Shown here piece by piece: positions 18,003-25,120 of a DNA stretch of 64,000 nucleotides. The stretch spans positions 2,458,001 through 2,522,000 of the forward strand of contig NZ_CP023449.1 of assembly GCF_002355275.1 (NCBI RefSeq), in the 5' to 3' direction. The position numbers were made by a program, and so were the translations under genes. The notes under the pieces were generated by a model. That model did not search any database and had not been told where the DNA came from. It saw nothing but the letters and a program-made list of their open reading frames with translations. This stretch comes from Rhizorhabdus dicambivorans. GTDB taxonomy: Bacteria > Pseudomonadota > Alphaproteobacteria > Sphingomonadales > Sphingomonadaceae. Position 1 is the first letter of the stretch. Every line of letters begins with the position of its first letter.

Positions 18003-19006
18003 TGCGGTCGGCCGCTATCCCTTGTGTATCGGTAGCCATCATTGCCGCCATTCCCACGGCCGGTCTCGCGCAGACCTATGCCGTGACGAATATCAGTCCC
18101 ATTACCGCGTTCGGCGAAGTGGCGTCGGCTGAAATCGGCGATACCATCTTTTTCCAGAACATGTCCTCAGTCACCGCTGTGTCTGGCAGCGGCGCCCGCA
18201 TCAAGGGGACGGTAAGCAGGGCGACGGTGACGATCCGTTGCACCGCGTCGGGCACCCCAAACCCTTGCGCGCAGGTGGCCAACAAGGCGCGGGTCAAGGT
18301 CGGCAATCTTGTGAACAGTGGCGGTCGCGCGAAGGAGTTCACGGAGTTCATTGCCACGGGCAACACCGGGGTGCTCGCCGGCACCACCACCGGCCAGACC
18401 CTCGATTTCACGGTCTCGGGTTTCACCGGAAACAACAATACCCGGACTTTCTACCTGGACACCAAACTGCGCGTCGAGGGCGACAATCTCGAAGGAGGTA
18501 CGGGCGCCCTGACCAGCACCTATTATGTCTACGCGGACAAGGATCCGACCGACCCCACCACGGGAAGGACGGCCGCGGCGACGATTACCGTGCGCCGCTC
18601 GCTGCGCACCACGATCGATTCCAACCTTAACTTCGGTACGCTGGTGCGGCGGACCTCCGGCGCTTCCGGCACGGTGATCATCAACAACGCGACCGGCGCG
18701 CGGACGACGGGCGGCACCAACCCGCCGATTCCCGTGGTCGGCCCCCCTTCTGGGCGCACCCAGGTCACGATCAACGGGGAGCCCAGCAAGACCTTCAACA
18801 TCTCCTATGTGCCGACCGGCAATCTCATCATGTCGAGTGGCGCCAACACGCTGTCGGTGACGCTGAGCAAGACCAACAGCGGCAACGTCACCATGCCGGC
18901 GTCGGGGACGCTGGTGCTCGGCATCGGTGGGACCATCACCGTATCGCCGTCCACGCCCTATGGGCAATATTCGGGTACCCTCATCATCAACGTCACCTAT
19001 AACTGA
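18002..19006 (+). CDS. Two-domain DUF4402 protein (candidate fimbrial tip adhesin)
   Basis: 334 residues with a short signal peptide ending at GLAQ. Residues about 25-195 form a domain unlike the other subunits, with two cysteines (IRCTASGTPNPCAQ). A DUF4402 module starts near 200 (AAATITVRRSLRTTIDSNLN, then FGTL) and ends YSGTLIINVTYN as in the two smaller subunits. An N-terminal unique domain joined to a pilin-like C-terminal domain, encoded last after the usher, mirrors the layout of FimH-type tip adhesins. The adhesin role is inference from architecture and gene order; no ligand can be predicted. Confidence 0.72.
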   Translation: MRSAAIPCVSVAIIAAIPTAGLAQTYAVTNISPITAFGEVASAEIGDTIFFQNMSSVTAVSGSGARIKGTVSRATVTIRCTASGTPNPCAQVANKARVKVGNLVNSGGRAKEFTEFIATGNTGVLAGTTTGQTLDFTVSGFTGNNNTRTFYLDTKLRVEGDNLEGGTGALTSTYYVYADKDPTDPTTGRTAAATITVRRSLRTTIDSNLNFGTLVRRTSGASGTVIINNATGARTTGGTNPPIPVVGPPSGRTQVTINGEPSKTFNISYVPTGNLIMSSGANTLSVTLSKTNSGNVTMPASGTLVLGIGGTITVSPSTPYGQYSGTLIINVTYN

Positions 19007-19089
19007 GCGGTTCGGCTGCGCTCGTGCGGCCTTGCGGCTTCGGTGGGTCAAGGGCACGCCGATCCGGCGCCGATATGCGGGAGGCATCC

Positions 19090-19479
19090 ATGGGCAGCGG
19101 GAATGACCGATCTCCTTCCGAGCAGATCGATATCAGGATCGCCGAACTGGGCGACTGGCGTGGGCAGGTGCTGGCCAAGGTCCGCGCGCTGATCCATGAG
19201 GCGCTTCCCCAGGTCGAGGAAAGCTGGAAATGGCGCGACGTTCCGGTGTGGGAACAGGACGGCATCCTGTGCACCGGAGAGACCTATAAGGCCGTGGTCA
19301 AGCTCACCTTCGCGCGGGGTGCATCGCTGCCTGATCCCGCCGGGCTGTTCAATTCCAGCCTGGAAGGCAATGCCCGCCGGGCGATCGATATCCGCGAGGG
19401 TGAGGCGATCGATGGTGCGGCGCTGATCGCCCTCATCCGGGCAGCGGCGGCGATGAATGCTTCCCGCAAACGGAAATAG
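19090..19479 (+). CDS. DUF1801 domain-containing protein
   Basis: 129 residues from ATG 19090, chosen because GGGAGG lies 5 bases upstream; an ATG at 19075 is in frame. The sequence (LGDWRGQVLAKVRALIHEA, EESWKWRDVPVWEQDGILC, then an AVVKLTFARGASLPDP block) matches the DUF1801/YdhG-like group of small cytoplasmic proteins, whose biochemical function is not defined. It is convergent with the YciI-type gene, with only 13 bases between the stops. Confidence 0.75.
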   Translation: MGSGNDRSPSEQIDIRIAELGDWRGQVLAKVRALIHEALPQVEESWKWRDVPVWEQDGILCTGETYKAVVKLTFARGASLPDPAGLFNSSLEGNARRAIDIREGEAIDGAALIALIRAAAAMNASRKRK

Positions 19480-19492
19480 CCGCCGGGCTGAC

Positions 19493-19864
19493 TTATCCCT
19501 GTAGATCGGCCATTTCATAGACCGGACGAATCTCGATCTCGCTCGGCCCCGGCATGGGGTTGGGACAGCGCTTCACCCAGGCCACTGCCTCGTCCATGTC
19601 CTTGACCTCCCACAGCCAGAAGCCGGCGACCAGTTCGCGCGGGTGCGCGAAAGGCCCGTCGATCACCGAGCGGCCGGCGCCGTCGAACGCTACGCGCTTG
19701 CCGGCCGACGAAGGCTTGAGGCCGTCGGCCGTCACCAGGATGCCGGCCTTTGCGAGCTCATCATTATAACGGCCCATCGCCTCCATCATCTCCTGGGCCT
19801 CGGGTGTCGGCACGAAGCCCTTCTCGCTGTCTTCGGTCGCTTTCACCAGCACAAGCACGCGCAT
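19493..19864 (-). CDS. YciI/YCII-related family protein
   Basis: 123 residues from ATG 19864 with AAGGAGA upstream. MRVLVLVKATEDSEKG, GILVTADGLKPSSAG, VIDGPFAHPRELVAGFWLWE and the EIRPVYEMAD ending are the standard landmarks of YciI-like ferredoxin-fold proteins, which often sit next to ECF sigma factors. No sigma factor is next to this copy. The function is unknown; a lyase or chlorohydrolase-like activity has been proposed for relatives. Confidence 0.85.
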   Translation of the reverse strand: MRVLVLVKATEDSEKGFVPTPEAQEMMEAMGRYNDELAKAGILVTADGLKPSSAGKRVAFDGAGRSVIDGPFAHPRELVAGFWLWEVKDMDEAVAWVKRCPNPMPGPSEIEIRPVYEMADLQG

Positions 19865-20030
19865 CGTATGTCTCCTTCGGTTGGAGCCGGCCCGCCGGCC
19901 GAACACCGGAACGACGCGCGGCGTCGCCGGAAACCGACATCGTCGGTCAATTTCCTGCGGGAGTCGAGTTAGCGCGAACCGGCGGCCCAGGGCCAGCTGA
20001 CGGGTTCGATGGAAGGTCTTGTGGAAATCT

Positions 20031-20107
<77 letters not shown>

Positions 20108-20170
20108 GTCGAGGGGCGCTTAGCAAAGCGTGCCGGGCACCGCTAGCCACTTTCGGGAAATCGTCCCCAC

Positions 20171-20560
20171 CTATTTCGGGGCGCCGGTGATCGGCTGGAA
20201 CTCGCCAAGGCCGCAGCTGGGGCCGCCGATACCGGGCGGGGTGCGCAGCACGGTGATGATGTCGACCGAGCAGAGTTGCGACAGCGAGGTGGCGAAGCTG
20301 AACCGCTCCTCGAAGCCGAGGCCGGGGCAGCTGTGCGGCAGCTTGTTGCGATAGACCTTGCGGCCCGCCATGTAGAAATCGATCGTGCTGTCGTCGCGTA
20401 CCCGGCTGCTGGTGATCGACCGGATCTGAATGCATTTCTCGGGCTTGCCGACGGGTCTGATCTTCGCTTCCTGCTCGGGCTTGAGCGGCCGTGCATCGGC
20501 GGACAGGCCCGTTGCCGCCGCCGCGGCCAGCACCAGTGCGCCTGCGATCATCCTGCGCAT
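20171..20560 (-). CDS. Small secreted protein of unknown function (DUF6491-like)
   Basis: 129 residues with a signal peptide (MRRMIAGALVLAAAAATGLSADA). The mature protein holds KCIQIRSITSSRV, a TIDFYMAGRKVYRN strand, CPGLGFEERFSF, then C-x2-D-I and a final SCGLGEF. This pattern of a basic residue before the first Cys, CP-x-L, C-x2-D and a last Cys is shared with the protein at 1905-2378. The family is known from sphingomonads without a function. It is a single gene between tRNA-Arg and nth. Confidence 0.65.
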   Translation of the reverse strand: MRRMIAGALVLAAAAATGLSADARPLKPEQEAKIRPVGKPEKCIQIRSITSSRVRDDSTIDFYMAGRKVYRNKLPHSCPGLGFEERFSFATSLSQLCSVDIITVLRTPPGIGGPSCGLGEFQPITGAPK

Positions 20561-20701
20561 CGCTTGTCTCCTCTCGGATGGCGGTCGCGGGTCTGGAGCC
20601 GGCGATCCGATATTTCCATATACGCTGAAAAACAGGCTTTGGTTGCTGGAAAATTCGTCGCCATGGCCTCAGCCGGGCGACGATCCTTCAGACGGGTATC
20701 G

Positions 20702-21346
20702 TCACGGCATGGGCGCCGGCGTCTTCGGCCTGTAGGCGCACAGATCGGCAACCGGGCAGCGCCAGCATTCGGGCTTGCGCGCCTTGCAGATATAGCGGCC
20801 GTGCAGGATCAGCCAGTGGTGAGCCCCCTGGAGAAAGGGCTTCGGCGTCACCTTCTCCAGCTTCAACTCGACCTGGAGGACATTCTTGCCCGGCGCCAGG
20901 CCGGTGCGGTTCGAAACCCGGAAGATATGGGTGTCGACCGCGATCGTCTCCGCGCCGAAGGCGGTGTTCATCACGACATTTGCGGTCTTGCGCCCGACGC
21001 CGGGCAGTTCCTCCAGCGCCGCGCGATCCCGCGGCACCTCGCCGCCATATTTGTCGACCAGGATCTGCGCGGCGGCGATCACGTTTTTCGCCTTGGTGTT
21101 GAACAGCCCGATCGTCTTGATGTGCTGCTTCAGCCCGTCCTCGCCCAGTTCCAGCATCGCCTGCGGTGTCGTCACCTTGGCGAAGAGCGGGCCGGTCGCC
21201 TTGTTCACCCCCACGTCGGTCGCCTGCGCGGACAGTGCCACGGCCACCAGCAGGGTATAGGGGTTCACATAGTTGAGTTCGGTCTGCGGCGAGGGATCGG
21301 CCTCGGCCAGCCGCCGGTAGAACTCGAAGACGTCGGCCTTCTTCAC
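20702..21346 (-). CDS. nth: Endonuclease III (DNA glycosylase / AP lyase)
   Basis: 214 residues from the GTG at 21346, whose GTGA overlaps the dapB stop. The helix-hairpin-helix LPGVGRKTANV carries catalytic Lys120, and Asp138 lies in VDTHIFRVSNR. Four cysteines at 187, 194, 197 and 203 with 6-2-5 spacing form the [4Fe-4S] cluster. It removes oxidised pyrimidines in base excision repair and nicks the abasic site. It appears translationally coupled to dapB, a common pairing in alphaproteobacteria. Confidence 0.96.
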   Translation of the reverse strand: MKKADVFEFYRRLAEADPSPQTELNYVNPYTLLVAVALSAQATDVGVNKATGPLFAKVTTPQAMLELGEDGLKQHIKTIGLFNTKAKNVIAAAQILVDKYGGEVPRDRAALEELPGVGRKTANVVMNTAFGAETIAVDTHIFRVSNRTGLAPGKNVLQVELKLEKVTPKPFLQGAHHWLILHGRYICKARKPECWRCPVADLCAYRPKTPAPMP

Positions 21347-22101
21347 AGGCCCAGCACGTCGCTCATCGCGTGGCGGCCGGCGGGCTTGCCGATCATCCAC
21401 AGGCAGGCCTTGACCGCGCCGCGAGCGAAGATGGCGCGGCTTTCGGCGCGGTGGCCCAGCTCGATCCGCTCATTTTCGGTCGCTAGCATTACCATATGGT
21501 CGCCCGCCACCGATCCGCCGCGCAGGGAGGCATAGCCGATCGTCCCCGTCTCACGGGCCTTGTCATTGCCATGGCCGATCCGGTCGAAGCGGTTGAGCAG
21601 CTCGGGGCTCGATCCGCGGCCTTCGGCGGCCGCCGTCCCCAGCAGCAACGCGGTCCCGGAGGGGGCGTCCACCTTGTGGCGATGATGCATCTCCAGAATT
21701 TCGATGTCCCAGTCGTCGCCCAGCCGGGCGGCCGCCTCGCGCACCAGATGGGCGAGCAGATTGATGCCGAGCGAGGTGTTGCCGGTCTGGAGGACGGCCG
21801 CGCCCCTGGCCACGGCATCATCGATCTGGGCATGATGCGCGGGCTTCAGGCCGGTCGTGCCGACCACGATCGGCACGCCTGCGGCCAGCGCGGCGTCAAG
21901 ATGGCCGGCAAGGGCGTCGGGGGCCGAGAAGTCGACCAGCACGTCGCTGGCGGCGGCCAGCGCGGCCGCATCGCCATGCGGGCCGAACACGGCGCCGCCC
22001 AGATCGATCCCGCCCGAAATCTCGGCGCCCAGTTCCCCGGCGATCGCCGCGATGGCCTGGCCCATCCGGCCGTTCGCGCCCAAAATGCCGATCTTCGCCA
22101 T
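21343..22101 (-). CDS. dapB: 4-hydroxy-tetrahydrodipicolinate reductase
   Basis: 252 residues. The N-terminal Rossmann fold starts GILGANGRMGQAIA and binds NAD(P)H. VDFSAPDA, VVGTTGL, NTSLGINLLAHLV, then EMHHRHKVDAPSGTAL give the substrate-binding and catalytic His/Lys region of DapB. It reduces hydroxytetrahydrodipicolinate in the lysine/meso-diaminopimelate pathway, feeding peptidoglycan. It is the first gene of a dapB-nth unit. Confidence 0.96.
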   Translation of the reverse strand: MAKIGILGANGRMGQAIAAIAGELGAEISGGIDLGGAVFGPHGDAAALAAASDVLVDFSAPDALAGHLDAALAAGVPIVVGTTGLKPAHHAQIDDAVARGAAVLQTGNTSLGINLLAHLVREAAARLGDDWDIEILEMHHRHKVDAPSGTALLLGTAAAEGRGSSPELLNRFDRIGHGNDKARETGTIGYASLRGGSVAGDHMVMLATENERIELGHRAESRAIFARGAVKACLWMIGKPAGRHAMSDVLGL

Positions 22102-22228
22102 GCCTAGCCCCCTTGCCGAAACTGCGCCGCTTCATGGCTGTGACATGCGAAGGACGCAAGCATGCTGATCCTCGCTGGCCTTGTCTGGTTCAACATGCTG
22201 AAAGCGTGGCCATGGCAGGAGTGTGATC

Positions 22229-22555
22229 ATGACCGACTGGATGTTCTCGTTCGAATCGGCGCTCGCGGCCTTGCCCGAGGGGACGGAGGCCCGCTTCACC
22301 TATCCACTTCGGCACGGGTCGATGCGGATCGGCATCTATGCGCCGCATGGGCACGATCCCCAGGCACCGCACGAGCAGGATGAACTCTACATCATTGCTT
22401 CCGGCACGGGCTTCTTCGTCAAGAAGGACGAGCGGCGGCCCTTCAAGCCCGGCGACGCGATCTTCGTGGAGGCACATGCCCGCCACCGCTTCGAGGATTT
22501 CAGCGACGACTTCGCGACCTGGGTGATCTTCTGGGGGCCGAAGGGCGGCGAATGA
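22229..22555 (+). CDS. Cupin domain-containing protein
   Basis: 108 residues from ATG 22229 with AGGAG 7 bases upstream. The single small cupin has motif 1 around HEQDELYIIASGTGFF and motif 2 around FKPGDAIFVEAHARHRFEDF, so two to three histidines and a glutamate can bind a metal. The substrate is unknown. The next gene starts within its last codons (ATGA overlap), giving a cupin-DUF922-sirtuin set read together. Confidence 0.82.
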   Translation: MTDWMFSFESALAALPEGTEARFTYPLRHGSMRIGIYAPHGHDPQAPHEQDELYIIASGTGFFVKKDERRPFKPGDAIFVEAHARHRFEDFSDDFATWVIFWGPKGGE

Positions 22556-23109
22556 TATCGCGCGTCCGGGCCGCCCTTGCCGTCCTGCTGGTCGCTCCCG
22601 CGCCGCTGCTCGCGGCGGACGACCCGTTCGCGGGCATCCCCAACGTCAAATTCCGATATTATGACATAGAGGGCGCCACGCCCGCGCAGATCTATGCCTC
22701 GATGCGCGCGCGTGCGCCGCAGAAAGGCGACGGGGTGGCGCACACCGCCTGGCACATGCGCGTCGGCTGGCAGGAGACGCGGCGCGGATCCGCGTGCCGG
22801 GTCAGCGATCCGATGGCGAGCCTGTCGATCCTCGTCGTCCTGCCGCGCCTGGTCACGCGGGAGGTCACCCGGGAAGGGCTTGCCTTCTGGCGCCGCACGC
22901 TGCGCGGCCTGGAGATTCACGAGGCGGGCCATGCCAGCATCGCCTATGAGCATCGCAATGATTTCGCCCGCGCCGGGGAAGATGCCTCCTGCCGCGACAT
23001 CCGGGCGATTGCCGCGAAGGTGCAGGCGCGGATTGAGAAGATCCAGGCCGATTACGATCGCGACACCAATCATGGCATCCGGCAGATATCGCAGACGGGG
23101 GAAGAATGA
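22552..23109 (+). CDS. DUF922-like putative secreted Zn-dependent protease
   Basis: 185 residues with a signal peptide ending in PAPLLAA. The mature region has YYDIEGATPAQIYASM (the opening typical of DUF922), a WQETRRGSACRV strand, then the zinc motif HEAGH near residue 123 with a following acidic helix. Only the HExxH core is seen. It overlaps the cupin gene by 4 bases upstream and the sirtuin by 4 bases downstream. The proteolytic role is a family prediction. Confidence 0.75.
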   Translation: MISRVRAALAVLLVAPAPLLAADDPFAGIPNVKFRYYDIEGATPAQIYASMRARAPQKGDGVAHTAWHMRVGWQETRRGSACRVSDPMASLSILVVLPRLVTREVTREGLAFWRRTLRGLEIHEAGHASIAYEHRNDFARAGEDASCRDIRAIAAKVQARIEKIQADYDRDTNHGIRQISQTGEE

Positions 23110-23822
23110 GCGAGATCCGGAATATCGTGATCCTCACCGGCGCCGGCATATCGGCCGAAAGCGGGCTGAACACCTTTCGTGGCCCCGGTGGATTGTGGGA
23201 AGGGCACCGGGTCGAGGATATCTGCACGCCCGAGGCGCTGGCGCGGAACCGCGAGCTGGTGCTCGATTTCTACGATCAGCGCCGCGCAGCGCTCGGCACC
23301 GTCCATCCCAATCCGGCGCATGAGGCGCTCGCCCGGCTCGACCGCGAATGGCGCGGCGATCTGCTGATCGTCACCCAGAATGTCGACGATCTCCATGAGC
23401 GTGCGGGGGCGAAGCGACTGCTGCACATGCATGGCGAACTGATGTCGGCGCTGTGCGAGCAATGCGGTCATCGGGCCGGCTATGGCGGATCGATGCTGGA
23501 TGGCACCCTGTGCGGCGCTTGCGGCACGGCCGACGCACTGCGGCCCGACATCGTCTTCTTCGGCGAAATGCCCTATGAGATGGACCGTATCGACACGGCG
23601 CTGGCGCAGGCCGATCTGTTCGTCTCGATCGGCACTTCGGGCGCGGTCTATCCCGCCGCCGGCTTCGTCCGAAGCGCCCGTTACCACGGCGCGCGGACGC
23701 TGGAACTCAACCTCGAGCCTTCGGCCGGCAGCTATGATTTCGACGAACGCCGGATGGGCCCCGCGAGCGTGCTGGTGCCCGCCTGGGTGGACGAAATACT
23801 GCTGGCGCAGGCGGGGGGCTGA
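23106..23822 (+). CDS. cobB: NAD-dependent protein deacylase (sirtuin, CobB class III)
   Basis: 238 residues. TGAGISAESG (11-20) and TQNVDDLHERAG bind NAD; His109 in HMHGEL is the catalytic base; Cys117, Cys120, Cys136 and Cys139 form the structural zinc site. Tyr56 and Arg59 (FYDQR) are the class III signature that favours succinyl/malonyl-lysine removal, as in SIRT5 and CobB. It regulates metabolic enzymes by lysine deacylation. Last of three overlapping genes. Confidence 0.93.
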   Translation: MSEIRNIVILTGAGISAESGLNTFRGPGGLWEGHRVEDICTPEALARNRELVLDFYDQRRAALGTVHPNPAHEALARLDREWRGDLLIVTQNVDDLHERAGAKRLLHMHGELMSALCEQCGHRAGYGGSMLDGTLCGACGTADALRPDIVFFGEMPYEMDRIDTALAQADLFVSIGTSGAVYPAAGFVRSARYHGARTLELNLEPSAGSYDFDERRMGPASVLVPAWVDEILLAQAGG

Positions 23823-23845
23823 GGGACAGCGGACCCTAAATCCAG

Positions 23846-24051
23846 CGTCATGCTGAACTTGAGCGTTTCATCAGTTGATCCATTGTCGTCATTTTCCGCG
23901 AAAGCGGGAATCCATGGACGGCGGTCCGCAGGAGCCTCCTGTCCATCGTGACCGTGGATTCGCGCTTTCGCGGGAATGACGTGCCTAGTTCAGGGCGCGC
24001 TCGCCTTTCTATTCCCTTGCGATTGATGACACGCCCAAGTTCAGGGTGACG
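23846..24051. repeat. Nested intergenic palindromic repeats
   Basis: Outer arms CGTCATGCTGAACTTG (23846-23861) and CAAGTTCAGGGTGACG (24036-24051) are inverted repeats matching at 14 of 16 positions. Inside lies a second inverted pair (23887-23914 and 23955-23981) built on CGCTTTCGCGGGAATGACG-like arms. Together they fill the 250-base gap between the sirtuin and the methyltransferase genes. Both arm types end in GTCA/TGAC, as in REP/MITE-like intergenic elements; there is no open reading frame. Confidence 0.7.
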
Positions 24052-24072
24052 GGTAAGCCGTGTGGCGGGTCG

Positions 24073-24870
24073 TCAGCCCTTCGGCTTTACGAATTTCAGC
24101 GTCAGCCGGTCGCTTTCGCCGATCGCCTGATATTTCGCCCGGTCGGTATCCCCCAGCCTGTAGGTCGGCGGCAGCGTCCAGACGCCCTCGGGCCAGTCAT
24201 GAGTGTCCTTGGGGTTGGCGTTGACCTCGGACTCGCCGGCCAGCTTGAAGCCGGCGGCGGTGGCGAGACGGATGATCGTCGAGCGCTTGATATAGCCGCT
24301 CTTCTTCTCCTTCGCGCTGTCCATATCCTCAGGCAGCCGGTGGTCGACCACGCCGAGGATGCCGCCCGGCTTCAGTGCCGCGTAGAAGTCGGCGAAGGCC
24401 TTCGCCGCCACCGCGTCACCGGCCATGATCAGGTTATGGACGTTGCGGAAGGTCAGCACCCGATCGGCGGTGCCGGCGGGGAAGGTGGAGGGCGCGGCGG
24501 GATCGAAGGCGCTGATCGCGGTGGCGCCGAACCACGCCTTGTTCTTGTCGAGCATCGCCTGGGTATTGGCAACGCCGCGCACGCCGGTCATCGCCACATA
24601 GCGGCCCTTGCCGTTCAGGGCGGGCGCCAGGATCTCGGTGTACCATCCGCCGCCGGGAGAATATTCGATCACCGTCTGGCCGGGTTTCACTTCGAAGAAG
24701 GCGAGCGTCTCGGAAGGATGGCGATATTGGTCGCGGGCCCGGTTCGCCTCGCTGCGGCGCGGATCGGCGATCGCCTTCTCGATCGCCGGGTCGGCCTTGG
24801 CGGCGGTTGCGGCGGCGACGGGGGCAAAAGCGACCATCATGGTCGTCGCGGCAATAAACAAGTGGCGCAC
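24073..24870 (-). CDS. Predicted periplasmic class I SAM-dependent methyltransferase
   Basis: 265 residues with a signal peptide (MRHLFIAATTMMVAFAPVAAATA). The core contains GQTVIEYSPGGGWYTEILAP, a modified motif I of SAM-dependent methyltransferases, then VAMTGVRG and GGILGVVDHRLPEDM. This matches a group of exported proteins annotated as predicted methyltransferases in Proteobacteria. An exported SAM enzyme is odd because SAM is cytoplasmic, so true activity is uncertain. Monocistronic on the minus strand. Confidence 0.8.
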   Translation of the reverse strand: MRHLFIAATTMMVAFAPVAAATAAKADPAIEKAIADPRRSEANRARDQYRHPSETLAFFEVKPGQTVIEYSPGGGWYTEILAPALNGKGRYVAMTGVRGVANTQAMLDKNKAWFGATAISAFDPAAPSTFPAGTADRVLTFRNVHNLIMAGDAVAAKAFADFYAALKPGGILGVVDHRLPEDMDSAKEKKSGYIKRSTIIRLATAAGFKLAGESEVNANPKDTHDWPEGVWTLPPTYRLGDTDRAKYQAIGESDRLTLKFVKPKG

Positions 24871-24922
24871 CTGGACTCTCCCGATAAGGATCAGGCGTCA
24901 ATCATGACGGAGCGGGAATAAG

Positions 24923-25120
24923 GTGCAATCCGACTTTGCCTGGCCGACCCTGTCATTCGTCGCGCTGGCGGTGCTGTCCGTCGCGGCGGACCGCTGGCGG
25001 CACCATCGCCGCGATGTCGACCGGCAGGCGGGAAGGGCGGGCCTGATCCCCTGGCCGCTGGTGACGATCCTCGCGCTGATCCTCGCCGCGGTGTGCGCGG
25101 CGATGTGGATCCACGATTAG
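24923..25120 (+). CDS. Small membrane protein, unknown
   Basis: 65 residues from a GTG. Two hydrophobic segments (FVALAVLSVAA and WPLVTILALILAAVCAAMWI) flank a basic loop DRWRRHHRRD-like in character, giving a two-pass membrane protein. It overlaps the end of the convergent cpaF gene by 4 bases. No family recognised; coding is supported by clean membrane topology and the tight fit between neighbours. Confidence 0.5.
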   Translation: MQSDFAWPTLSFVALAVLSVAADRWRHHRRDVDRQAGRAGLIPWPLVTILALILAAVCAAMWIHD

